Source of the DNA: Litorimonas sp964435725
Lineage (GTDB): Bacteria; Pseudomonadota; Alphaproteobacteria; Caulobacterales; Maricaulaceae
Assembly: GCA_964435725.1 (NCBI GenBank)
Contig: CAYTAJ010000109.1
Coordinates: 1-6,554, forward strand
DNA length: 6,554 nt
Direction of reading: 5' to 3'
Part shown: positions 1-6,554 of the stretch, in pieces
How the letters are laid out: the number at the start of each line of letters is the position of its first letter
Numbering within the stretch: the stretch's first letter is position 1
Notes under the pieces: generated by a model
Database searches by the model: none
Seen by the model: only the letters and a program-made list of their open reading frames with translations
Told to the model about the DNA's origin: nothing
Translations under genes and position numbers: made by a program

Positions 1-456
1 CTACCACTCCCCCACATTTTCCATACTGACCCAAGGCTCTTGCGGCTCTAGGCTTTCGCCTTTTTGCAAAAGCTCAATCGAAATATTATCGGGTGAGCGG
101 ACGAATGCCATGCGGCCATCACGAGGTGGACGATTAATCGTGACGCCTGCTTTTTGAAGGCGTTCACAGGCCTCATAAATATTATCAACACGAAACGCCA
201 TATGGCCGAAATTCCGACCACCGGAATAGCGCTCAAAATTACCGTCTTCATCCGGCCAATTATAGGTCAGCTCGATTTCCGGAAAATTATTCTCTTTGGC
301 CATATCCGCCTGTTCGGGCGCGGCCAAGAAAACGAGCGAAAAGCGCCCTTTTTCAAAGTCCTTACGACGCGTCTGCACCAGGCCCAATGCATCAACATAA
401 AATGCCAAGCTCGCATCCAAATCCTCAACACGGATCATGGTGTGTAAATATTCCAT
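1..456 (-). CDS. gloA: Glyoxalase I-like VOC metalloprotein (lactoylglutathione lyase family), last gene of the ast operon
   Basis: This complete 151-residue protein belongs to the vicinal oxygen chelate superfamily and resembles bacterial glyoxalase I, which isomerises the methylglyoxal-glutathione hemithioacetal to S-lactoylglutathione in the cytoplasm. It opens with the family signature LHTMIRVEDLDASLAFY. The four metal-ligand positions known from E. coli GloA all appear filled: His5, Glu62 (in IELTYNW), His85 (in NFGHMAFRV) and Glu128 (in SIELL). It is a little longer than E. coli GloA (135 residues), mostly through an insertion after residue 45 and a C-terminal tail. The ATG lies one base after the astD stop codon, and AGGA with a 7-nt spacer precedes it, so it should be translated with astD. 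Its stop is the first codon of the window. Family membership is clear; the exact substrate is not, because VOC enzymes with these ligands can act on other compounds, and the ast setting raises the possibility of a pathway-related one. Confidence 0.85.
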   Translation of the reverse strand: MEYLHTMIRVEDLDASLAFYVDALGLVQTRRKDFEKGRFSLVFLAAPEQADMAKENNFPEIELTYNWPDEDGNFERYSGGRNFGHMAFRVDNIYEACERLQKAGVTINRPPRDGRMAFVRSPDNISIELLQKGESLEPQEPWVSMENVGEW

Positions 457-457
457 C

Positions 458-1876
458 TTAAAATCCTATCATTGCAGGGGAGGTAGCCGTGTCGGCGACT
501 TGTCCGGCTTGTGGCCAAGCGCAGTAATCGGCGGCGTAATAAGCGCCGGGGCGGAAATTGCCTGAGAGACCCGGCCCGCCAAAAGGCAGAGACGAGGCCG
601 CGCCCGTTGTTGGTTTATTCCAATTCAAAATCCCCGCGCGCATCCGTAGACCTGCCTGTTCCCAGAGCTTAGCATCTTCACTAATAAGACCCCCTGCCAA
701 ACCAAAGCGCGTCTCATTGGCTTTCTCAATCGCCTCATCAAATGTTTTAACGCGGTAAACTTGCAGCAGAGGCCCAAAGAGTTCTTCATCCTCAACACCG
801 CTCGCCGCGCTCATATCAACCAAACCCGGATGGACAAAAGCGCCATCGACTTTAATCGGCACAAGTGTTTCCCCACCCGATTTAATCAGATGGGCTTGGA
901 AATGCCGCGCTTGCATGGCGGCGCGTTCAGAGACAACGGGCCCCATAAAGACCTCGTCATCCCACTTACCGATCTTCACGGTTGAGATTTTCTCTTGAAT
1001 ACCCGCGAGCACATCATCGCCAAATTGCCCTTCGGGAAGGATGAGACGACGCGCGCAAGAACATCTTTGCCCCGCAGAAATATAGGCGCTGAAAAAGGCA
1101 ATATCGGCGGCCGCTTGTGTGTCGCCATCCCATGCAATCAACGGATTATTGCCGCCCATTTCAAGTGCGAGAATAATATTGGGCCGTCCGGCGAAATGTT
1201 TGTGAAAGGCTGTACCCGTAGTGGCCGAGCCTGTGAACAACACGCCGTTAATGTCGCCGTTTAAAAGCGCTTGTCCTGTCTCGCGACCACCTTGCACCAC
1301 ATTCAAACAGCCTGCAGGGAGACCGGCTTCTGTAAAGGCGCCTACCAAATAATGCGCGACAGCGGGCGTTAATTCCGAAGGCTTAAAGACGCAGCTATTC
1401 CCTGCGAGCAGTGCAGGGACAATATGACCGTTCGGCAAATGCCCCGGAAAGTTAAACGGGCCAAACACGGCCATCACACCATGCGGACGATGGGTGAGGG
1501 TCAGCGCCCCTTCATCCTTATCACCTGCGCGTTCTGCTTGCGCCCGAATAGAGTGACCGATTTTCGCCGCCATGGCCCCGACTTCGGTGCGGGCTTCCCA
1601 AAGCGGCTTGCCCATGTCACGCGAAATCGCATAGGCGATGTTGTCTTTCTTGGCGGTGAGATTTTCGGCGTAGCGCTCTAATATCGCAATGCGCTCTGAC
1701 AGAGGTGTCGCCGCCCATTTCGGTTGGGCTGCGCGCGCATTGGCAATGGCGGCGTTGACTTGCTCGGCGGTGCTTTCATGGCCTTGCCAAACGCTTTCAC
1801 CTGTTGCGGGGCAGACGCTCTCAAATCCTGCGCCGTCGCCAAAGCCCCACTCACCATTGATAAATGTGTCCGTCAT
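458..1876 (-). CDS. astD: N-succinylglutamate 5-semialdehyde dehydrogenase (AstD)
   Basis: This 472-residue aldehyde dehydrogenase oxidises N-succinylglutamate semialdehyde to N-succinylglutamate with NAD+, the fourth step of the arginine succinyltransferase pathway, in the cytoplasm. Aldehyde dehydrogenase landmarks occur in the expected order: FGPFNFPGH with Asn142, VFKPSE with Lys165, the nucleotide-loop motif FTGSATTG (214-221), LEMGGNNP with the general base Glu239, SAGQRCSCARR with nucleophile Cys272, and EELFGPL (364-370). The QRC-x-CARRL version of the cysteine motif and the FNFPGHLPNGHI stretch are typical of AstD rather than of betaine or succinate semialdehyde dehydrogenases. It is slightly shorter than E. 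coli AstD (about 490). Its ATG overlaps the stop of the upstream M20 gene by 4 nt (ATGA), with only a weak GGA-type ribosome site, which suggests translational coupling. Presence of astA and astB in the same operon supports the assignment strongly. Confidence 0.95.
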   Translation of the reverse strand: MTDTFINGEWGFGDGAGFESVCPATGESVWQGHESTAEQVNAAIANARAAQPKWAATPLSERIAILERYAENLTAKKDNIAYAISRDMGKPLWEARTEVGAMAAKIGHSIRAQAERAGDKDEGALTLTHRPHGVMAVFGPFNFPGHLPNGHIVPALLAGNSCVFKPSELTPAVAHYLVGAFTEAGLPAGCLNVVQGGRETGQALLNGDINGVLFTGSATTGTAFHKHFAGRPNIILALEMGGNNPLIAWDGDTQAAADIAFFSAYISAGQRCSCARRLILPEGQFGDDVLAGIQEKISTVKIGKWDDEVFMGPVVSERAAMQARHFQAHLIKSGGETLVPIKVDGAFVHPGLVDMSAASGVEDEELFGPLLQVYRVKTFDEAIEKANETRFGLAGGLISEDAKLWEQAGLRMRAGILNWNKPTTGAASSLPFGGPGLSGNFRPGAYYAADYCAWPQAGQVADTATSPAMIGF

Positions 1877-3150
1877 TTTTCATCCATGAGTTTTTTAATC
1901 GCTTTGGCATCAATGCGCCCATCCGCAATACGGTTCAGCAGGAGCGCCGCGAGACCTGCGCGTTCTGACAGACTTTCAACCACCATAAATTCTTCGGCCG
2001 AATGAATGCGCCCGCCGCGTACGCCGAGTGTGTCGACATTGGGTGTGCCGGCGGCAAAGACATTATTGCCCTCGCACACGCCGCCTGTGTCTTTGAAAAC
2101 AAGCTCAAGACCGAGGGCTTTGCCCGTCTCTTTGACATTGGAAATTAATGTATCTTGCGCGGCATTGCGCGGCTTTGGCGGACGGTAAAACCCGCCATGA
2201 ACATGAGCGGTGATGCCGTCGCGTTCCAAGACGGCTTTAATAGCCGCCTTTACGGAGGCCTCGGCCCACTCCGCGCCTTCGGCGTCTGGGGCGCGTGAGC
2301 CCATACGCAAAATGGCCAAATCCGGAACAATGTTCACCGCATTGCCGCCATCAATCGAGCCGACATTAAAGGTCACGCCTTCGCGTTGGCCATTCAGCGC
2401 TTCAACACGCAAGGCAAGGTCTGCGGCGGCGGAGATAGCGGAACGTCCTTCTTCCGGTGCGCGCCCCGCATGTGAGGCCCGACCGTGGAAGACAATATCC
2501 CAAATGCCGGAGCCTTTTCGGGCCCCTGCCAGACTATCGCAATCCATAGCGGGTTCAAATGTCAGGCCAATATCCGCCTCTTTTGCGGCCGCCTGTAAGA
2601 AAGGCGCAGACGCAAAATTACCCGTTTCTTCATCCGGTGTCAGAATAATTTCATAGCCTAGTTTGTCTTTCAGCGGCCCTTGTTCAAAGGCGCGGAGGGC
2701 GTCAATCATCACTGTGATGCCACCCTTCATATCGGCGAGGCCCGGGCCGTTTAATTTGCCATCACCGATATCTTTAATCTTTGTGAAAGTGCCGGGCGGA
2801 AAGACCGTATCATAATGCCCCGTCAGCACGACACGCAGCGGCGCATCAAGACGGGCTTGCGCGCGCAGGACAGGCCCGCTTTGGAAATAATCTTTCGTGC
2901 CTTTATTATTGATTTCTTCGATGGGCTCTGTCGGTAGAGCTTCAACCTTAGCGTCCAGCTCAGAGAGGGCTTCCATAATTTTGGGATAAAGCTGGTTGAG
3001 GCCGTCTGCGTTTAGACTGCCTGTATTAATTGACGCCCACGAGGTCACGCGTTCCAGCATAAAATCTTGACGGGCCTTGACGGTGTCCAAGGCCGCTTTG
3101 TCCTCAGTGCTTAGCTCTGAGAGGGAAATAAAATCTGTGACGGCGTTCAT
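1873..3150 (-). CDS. M20-family metallo-amidohydrolase (carboxypeptidase G2-like), candidate succinylglutamate desuccinylase
   Basis: This 425-residue M20-family zinc hydrolase has no signal peptide or membrane segment, so it is probably cytoplasmic. The two-metal site is complete: His112 in GHYDTVFP, bridging Asp140 in GPGLADMKGG, catalytic base Glu174 and ligand Glu175 in TPDEETG, Glu199 in TFEPAMD, and His383 in RIHSAEEF. The dimerisation-domain motif GRASHAGRAPEEGRSAI (223-239), with His227, is also present. These positions nearly match those of carboxypeptidase G2, which cleaves the amide bond of N-acyl-glutamates (pteroyl-glutamate). The C-terminal part carries GGVCEGNN (356-363), where many relatives have a GG-x-SDG type motif. 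It overlaps astB and astD by 4 nt on either side. Since the operon has no astE, I infer that it may hydrolyse N-succinylglutamate to succinate and glutamate. Family assignment is firm; the substrate is inferred from context. Alternatives are deacylation of N-succinylornithine or of another acyl-amino acid. Confidence 0.9.
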   Translation of the reverse strand: MNAVTDFISLSELSTEDKAALDTVKARQDFMLERVTSWASINTGSLNADGLNQLYPKIMEALSELDAKVEALPTEPIEEINNKGTKDYFQSGPVLRAQARLDAPLRVVLTGHYDTVFPPGTFTKIKDIGDGKLNGPGLADMKGGITVMIDALRAFEQGPLKDKLGYEIILTPDEETGNFASAPFLQAAAKEADIGLTFEPAMDCDSLAGARKGSGIWDIVFHGRASHAGRAPEEGRSAISAAADLALRVEALNGQREGVTFNVGSIDGGNAVNIVPDLAILRMGSRAPDAEGAEWAEASVKAAIKAVLERDGITAHVHGGFYRPPKPRNAAQDTLISNVKETGKALGLELVFKDTGGVCEGNNVFAAGTPNVDTLGVRGGRIHSAEEFMVVESLSERAGLAALLLNRIADGRIDAKAIKKLMDEK

Positions 3151-4346
3151 GCGACGCCTCCTTCCATTTGGAAATCATAAATAGAGCCTAGAGATAAGAG
3201 CTTTGTCAATTCATCCAAGGCCGTGCGGCACTCCGTCATCAGTGACGGATCGCCAAGATCTTCACGCGAAACAGAGTCGCGATAATGTGTCTTCACCCAG
3301 GCTTCCAGCATTTGAATTTTATCCTCATCCATTAACATGGGGCTATGGACTTGGGCGAGTTCATCTTCGGTGAGTTGCACCCGCAAGCGCAGGCAGGCCG
3401 GGCCACCACCATTTTGCATGCTTTGCTTGAGATCCAGATAATGGGCTTCAGAAATTGGATTATTGCCAGCGATACAATGATCGATAAAGGCTTTGGCCGT
3501 CGGTGTCTCTTCGGCATTTTTAGGCAGGATAAGCCCCATCTTACCATTTGGCAAAGTTAGCAATTGCGAATTAAACAAATAAGAGGCGATGGCNNNNNNN
3601 NNNNNNNNNNNNNNNNNNNNNNNNNNNNNNNNNNNNNNNNNNNNNNNNNNNNNNNNNNNNNNNNNNNNNNNNNNNNNNNNNNNNNNNNNNNNNGCAACCG
3701 CTTTGCTGGCCTCCAATGTTTGCCGCCCGGGGAATTTCGTTTGATGCGTATCGCGAAGCGCTTCTCGCCCATAGACGAAAATCTCTAACCCTTTATCGCC
3801 ATGGCTTTTAGACATGCGGTTGTGATTGGCGGCGCCTTCATCCCCGAAAACCGTGTTGGACGGCAGGGCAGAATGCACGGTGGCTTTGGGCAGAATAGCT
3901 TTAAGAAGACGCTCTGTTTGCGGAGCTTCGATAGAGCGGTGCGGCATGGCAACGAGGTTGGCTGCCGTCAGATGAACCTGTCCATCGTTCGTGTCCACCG
4001 AAGGCGAGACCGTAGCCGCATTCGCCGTCCACATGGGCGAGGCGCTCATCAGGTTTGCGAGCAATGCAGGATTTGTTTTCCAAGCCGCTTCCTGCACCTG
4101 TGCATCTGATCCGCTAAAGCCAAGTTTGCGCAAATAATGGGTTAGCGGTCTAGCATGCGGTGGCATCACCGCTTGCGGCAAGCCCATATTCACGAGCGTG
4201 CGCATTTTTTGCAAACCTTGCAGCGCGGCAGCTTTGGGGTTTGAGACCGCCCCTTTATTGCCCGAGGAGGCAATATTGCCAAAGCTCAGCCCCGCATAAT
4301 TATGGGTCGGCCCCACAAGGCCATCGATATTTAATTCTACACTCAT
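3147..4346 (-). CDS. astB: N-succinylarginine dihydrolase (AstB), interrupted by an assembly gap
   Basis: AstB hydrolyses N2-succinylarginine to N2-succinylornithine, two ammonia and CO2, the second step of the pathway, and has the pentein fold of the amidinotransferase/dihydrolase group. The opening INIDGLVGPTHNYAGLSFGN-type motif (residues 6-24 here, beginning NIDGLVG), SASPMWTANAATVSPSVDT (101-119), VHSALPSNTVFGDEGAANHNR (157-177) with catalytic Glu170, and NGGGPACLRLRV (312-323) with nucleophile Cys318 are all strong matches to E. coli AstB. The reading frame is open on both sides of the 100-N block (3594-3693) and stays in the same frame across it. The catalytic histidine region (His248 in E. 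coli) falls inside the gap, so it cannot be checked. Apparent length is 399 residues against about 447 in E. coli, because the placeholder is too short. The ATG follows the astA stop by 13 nt, with only a weak AGGG overlapping that stop, so it probably depends on coupling. Confidence 0.95.
   Translation of the reverse strand: MSVELNIDGLVGPTHNYAGLSFGNIASSGNKGAVSNPKAAALQGLQKMRTLVNMGLPQAVMPPHARPLTHYLRKLGFSGSDAQVQEAAWKTNPALLANLMSASPMWTANAATVSPSVDTNDGQVHLTAANLVAMPHRSIEAPQTERLLKAILPKATVHSALPSNTVFGDEGAANHNRMSKSHGDKGLEIFVYGREALRDTHQTKFPGRQTLEASKAVXXXXXXXXXXXXXXXXXXXXXXXXXXXXXXXXXXAIASYLFNSQLLTLPNGKMGLILPKNAEETPTAKAFIDHCIAGNNPISEAHYLDLKQSMQNGGGPACLRLRVQLTEDELAQVHSPMLMDEDKIQMLEAWVKTHYRDSVSREDLGDPSLMTECRTALDELTKLLSLGSIYDFQMEGGVA
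3157..3163 (-). promoter_or_regulatory. Strong Shine-Dalgarno site for the M20 hydrolase
   Basis: On the minus strand AAGGAGG lies 6 nt before the ATG at 3150, inside the last codons of astB. It is the best ribosome binding site in the operon. It fixes the M20 start at the 4-nt overlap with astB and suggests that this gene is translated efficiently on its own as well as by coupling. Confidence 0.8.
3594..3693. other. Assembly gap of exactly 100 N inside astB
   Basis: The run of 100 undetermined bases is a typical fixed-length scaffolding placeholder, not a measured distance. On the coding strand the left flank ends in KAV plus GC (an Ala codon missing its third base), and the right flank resumes at AIASYLFNSQLL. 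Both flanks are AstB. Glu170 and Cys318 are 148 residues apart here, against 191 in E. coli AstB (Glu174 and Cys365), so about 43 residues, or 129 nt, are missing beyond the 100 N. Confidence 0.97.
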
Positions 4347-4359
4347 AATTATACAGACC

Positions 4360-5373
4360 CTAAATCGGGGCTGGCTCTCTTATTTGGGCGATATAAACGG
4401 GGTCGTTCTCATGCGTTCTTACACACTGAGAGGCATGGGCATCAGCGCGTGTCTCATGAATAATAGCGGGCCCAAGAGCGGCTTTGAAAGCTGCGCCTTT
4501 TCCGGAAAAATGCATACAGAGTTCGGCATCAGCTGGCGCATCGAAAGCAGTGGCTTTGCGTGTTGAACGCGCTATCCAAGTTTTATCCGTCTGACATCTT
4601 ACGGCGGGGCCGCCATCAAAGACATCACACATATCGGTTTGTTCAAAGCCGATAGTCTCTAACATTGTCATGGCGCGGGCGGAGCTATCATGTGGACGCC
4701 CCGTACATTCCGTCACAATATCAGGCAACAGGTTGAGCATGATAGGAATGCCGGGCAGTAGGTCGACAATAAAGCGTTTGTCGATTGTGCTTAGCTTATC
4801 AGCATTATCAAATTCCATATGAATAAAGCGCGACGCAAGATGTTTCCAGAAAGGGGAGTTTCCATTTTCATCTGTCCAGCCGAGTATTTCGGCCATCAGG
4901 CCGTCGGCGAATTGGTCTCGGTTATTTCTGATATATCCGAACCGTCCCATGGAAAGCAGACGGGCTAACCCTGTGCCTCTACCCTTTGGCCCCATGTAAA
5001 GAGAGGCGACTTCGGTATAACCGTTAAAGTCTGTGGTCATTTGAAGCGTATCATAATCAATCGCTAATTTCGGATTAGACGCACGTCCGGAATGATGGTT
5101 GCGTTTAAAATTATAAAAAGGCGCTTCTATACCGATTTTGACGATAATGGCTGACATGCCCAAGACCATACCATCCCGTTCGACAACGAATACCAGACGG
5201 TTCGCCCCGTCTTTTCCGGCTAATGTATCGACAGTTTCTTGAAGTTGTTTTTGCACACGCTCTTGCGTCCGCGGGACATTTGTCAGTCCTTGCACTCCGT
5301 CAGCTGTAAAGCCCAAAATCGCGTCAATATCATCGAGACACGCCACTCGGAAAATATCGCTGTGTTGAGTCAA
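4360..5373 (-). CDS. astA: Arginine N-succinyltransferase (AstA), first gene of the ast operon
   Basis: AstA transfers succinyl from succinyl-CoA to the alpha-amino group of arginine, the committing step of the AST pathway. The 337-residue protein matches the family's usual length (about 340) and has its acyl-CoA-binding GNAT-like fold: beta-1 at IFRVACLDDIDAI (7-19), the active-site and CoA-loop segment SLYMGPKGRGTGLARLLS (124-141), AEILGWTDENGNSPFW (161-176), SRFIHMEFDNADKLS (181-195) and VFDGGPAVRC (251-260). All have clear counterparts in E. coli AstA. It is a single polypeptide with no second paired subunit gene beside it, unlike the AruF/AruG pair of Pseudomonas. The start is placed at TTG (5373-5371): the next in-frame ATG upstream, at 5391, is followed after one codon by TAA, and the next GTG (5346) would remove beta-1. 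A GGAG lies 12 nt before the TTG, rather far. The function is secure; the exact start less so. Confidence 0.93.
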   Translation of the reverse strand: MTQHSDIFRVACLDDIDAILGFTADGVQGLTNVPRTQERVQKQLQETVDTLAGKDGANRLVFVVERDGMVLGMSAIIVKIGIEAPFYNFKRNHHSGRASNPKLAIDYDTLQMTTDFNGYTEVASLYMGPKGRGTGLARLLSMGRFGYIRNNRDQFADGLMAEILGWTDENGNSPFWKHLASRFIHMEFDNADKLSTIDKRFIVDLLPGIPIMLNLLPDIVTECTGRPHDSSARAMTMLETIGFEQTDMCDVFDGGPAVRCQTDKTWIARSTRKATAFDAPADAELCMHFSGKGAAFKAALGPAIIHETRADAHASQCVRTHENDPVYIAQIREPAPI

Positions 5374-5490
5374 ACCGTGTGATTACTCCATGAAAATCAA
5401 GAACGCGCCCCTCTTATCCGAAGCGAGGTGTGGGGTAAACACATAAGGCCGAACTTGTCCTTGTGAAGACCCTCGGTTAACGGAGTAGAT
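5374..5490. promoter_or_regulatory. Divergent intergenic region between astA and the beta-propeller gene
   Basis: This 117-nt stretch separates two divergently oriented genes and is the only non-coding interval long enough to hold the promoter of the ast operon; the plus-strand gene probably also starts from it. I see no convincing -35/-10 pair on either strand. The best minus-strand candidate, TTCACA followed about 16 nt later by TATGTG, is weak. No clear operator palindrome was found; a GTGT/ACAC pair at 5428-5442 has only 4-nt arms. The regulatory role is inferred from position. Confidence 0.4.
5482..5485 (+). promoter_or_regulatory. Ribosome binding site of the beta-propeller gene
   Basis: GGAG lies 5 nt before the ATG at 5491. 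With the immediately following Lys-Lys and hydrophobic N-terminus, it settles the start of the plus-strand gene. Confidence 0.65.
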
Positions 5491-6554
5491 ATGAAAAAAT
5501 TGTGTTTTATTCTCTCGTCAATATGTGTCTTACTTGTGCTCTATTTCTTGGCATGGCCCGTCCCGATAGAGCCGGAAGCGTGGCAAGCCCCTGAGGATAA
5601 AGGTTATGTTGGCGGCTTTGTGCCCAATACAGATTTGTCCGGTCTGACGGAAATAAACTTGCCTAAAGATATATATGGGCCGGAAGACATCGTCGAAATG
5701 GAAGGTGAGATTTATGTCACCTCCCAAAATGGGTGGGTTTTTCGGCTGGATGCACAAACCAATCGTTTTGAAGAATTTGCTTATACGGGGGGTAAGCCGC
5801 TGGGCATAGAAGCGCGCGGAGACGAACTCTTTGTTGCGGATGCTTATAAAGGGCTCTTGCTGATTGACCGTCGGGGCGAGGTTTTTGTCTTATCAAACAG
5901 CGTCAACGACTCGCCTATTCTCTATGCGGATGATTTGGATATCACCGATGATGGTCTCATTTATTTTTCTGATGCCAGTACGAAATTCGGGGCCGAGGCG
6001 GCCGGCTCAACTCTGGCGGCGTCTCTGCTTGAGATTATGGAGCATGGCGAGACCGGGCGCGTGTTGGTTTACGACCCTGCGGATCAAACCACGCATGTGG
6101 TCGCCGAGGATTTCTCATTTTCCAATGGTGTCGCGACGGCGCCGAACGGCACGTCCGTCTGGGTTGTTGAGACCGGGAAATACCGTCTTTTAGAAATCGA
6201 TCCCGATGGTAGCCGCCGTGTCATTATTGATAATCTGCCCGGATTTCCGGATAATATTAATCGTGGCCCGGACGGCACTTATTTTGTTGGCTTAGTGTCT
6301 AAACGGGCCCCCGCTCTGGACAGTCTTTCCGAAATCCCTTTCCTACGAAAACTCATCTGGCGTCTGCCGGAATTTATGAAACCGTCTGCGCAGGATTATG
6401 GCTTTATCCTACAGCTCGATGCGCAAGGCCAGATGATACGGACCTGGCAAGACCCGAAAGGGGACTATCCCGCCACAACAGGGGCCGTTGTCGTCGGGGA
6501 TAGATTATATGTGTCTAGCCTGACTTCAAAAACTTTGGGCTATCGACCCTATCC
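5491..6554 (+). CDS. Membrane-anchored strictosidine synthase-like / SMP-30-type beta-propeller protein, 3' end cut by the window
   Basis: The open frame from ATG 5491 gives 354 codons without a stop and runs off the right edge. It starts MKK followed by a hydrophobic stretch (residues 4-22, LCFILSS to YFLAW), a signal anchor or uncleaved signal, so the rest probably faces the periplasm. The remainder is a six-bladed beta-propeller like strictosidine synthase-like proteins and animal APMAP: YADDLDITDDGLIYFSDAST (145-164), HGETGRVLVYDP (185-196), DFSFSNGVATAPNG (207-220), VWVVETGKYRLLEI (223-236) and LPGFPDNINRGPDG (249-262). Glu65 (GPEDI), Asn212 (SNGVA) and Asp254/Asn255 (FPDNI) sit where SMP-30 and paraoxonase-type enzymes bind calcium. 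Plant strictosidine synthase activity is not implied; a lactonase or arylesterase-like hydrolase is the plausible class, substrate unknown. Family members have about this length, so probably only a few C-terminal residues are missing. It is transcribed away from the ast operon and shows no functional tie to it. Confidence 0.85.
   Translation, partial: MKKLCFILSSICVLLVLYFLAWPVPIEPEAWQAPEDKGYVGGFVPNTDLSGLTEINLPKDIYGPEDIVEMEGEIYVTSQNGWVFRLDAQTNRFEEFAYTGGKPLGIEARGDELFVADAYKGLLLIDRRGEVFVLSNSVNDSPILYADDLDITDDGLIYFSDASTKFGAEAAGSTLAASLLEIMEHGETGRVLVYDPADQTTHVVAEDFSFSNGVATAPNGTSVWVVETGKYRLLEIDPDGSRRVIIDNLPGFPDNINRGPDGTYFVGLVSKRAPALDSLSEIPFLRKLIWRLPEFMKPSAQDYGFILQLDAQGQMIRTWQDPKGDYPATTGAVVVGDRLYVSSLTSKTLGYRPY

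Noticed and set aside
1424..2005. Overlapping plus-strand open frames opposite the astD 5' half and the astD/M20 junction
   Set aside because: No ribosome sites or recognisable domains; both minus-strand genes are intact with full catalytic motifs.
2210..2656. Plus-strand open frame of 148 codons opposite the M20 gene
   Set aside because: It is antisense to a clearly conserved coding sequence, has low-complexity Ala/Ser/Arg-rich composition and matches no family; it is a shadow frame.
4348..4353. Perfect TATAAT on the minus strand just before the astB ATG, a possible internal promoter
   Set aside because: It lies only 1 to 2 nt from the start codon, so a transcript would begin inside astB, and no -35-like hexamer occurs at the right distance (AGCCAG there).
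5408..5442. Small inverted repeats (CCTC/GAGG and GTGT/ACAC) in the divergent intergenic region as a terminator or operator
   Set aside because: Arms are only 4 nt, there is no U-tract, and the loops are long; this is within chance expectation.
5530..5757. Minus-strand open frame opposite the beta-propeller gene
   Set aside because: It is the antisense shadow of the plus-strand gene, which has a good ribosome site, a membrane anchor and conserved propeller motifs.

Overview
The window looks like part of an alphaproteobacterial chromosome. The protein sequences and a base composition near 50% G+C by eye resemble marine Hyphomonadaceae/Maricaulales-type bacteria. This placement is a judgement from protein style, since there is no rRNA or other marker gene here.

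Positions 1 to 5373 are one tightly packed minus-strand operon for arginine catabolism by the arginine succinyltransferase (AST) pathway. In transcription order it encodes AstA (arginine N-succinyltransferase), AstB (N-succinylarginine dihydrolase), an M20-family metallo-amidohydrolase, AstD (succinylglutamate-semialdehyde dehydrogenase) and a glyoxalase I-like VOC protein. Junctions are a 13-nt gap (astA/astB), two 4-nt ATGA overlaps (astB/M20 and M20/astD) and a 1-nt gap (astD/VOC), so translational coupling is likely. Exactly 100 N interrupt astB; by comparison with E. coli AstB the real missing stretch is about 129 nt longer than the placeholder.

The canonical pathway needs five enzymes, and two are not in this cluster: AstC (succinylornithine transaminase) and AstE (the M14-type succinylglutamate desuccinylase). 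The M20 hydrolase sits between astB and astD, has the complete two-metal site of the carboxypeptidase G2 type (enzymes that cleave N-acyl-glutamate amide bonds) and lacks a signal peptide. The most interesting hypothesis here is that it replaces AstE for the last step, N-succinylglutamate to succinate plus glutamate. The transaminase step would then be done by an enzyme encoded elsewhere, perhaps a bifunctional ArgD-type protein. The glyoxalase-like protein is an unexplained extra member of the operon.

Positions 5374 to 5490 are a short divergent intergenic region with no convincing promoter consensus. From 5491 a plus-strand gene runs off the right edge. It encodes a membrane-anchored six-bladed beta-propeller protein of the strictosidine synthase-like / SMP-30 / APMAP superfamily and has no evident link to arginine catabolism. 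No tRNA, rRNA, CRISPR array, insertion sequence or other mobile element was seen.
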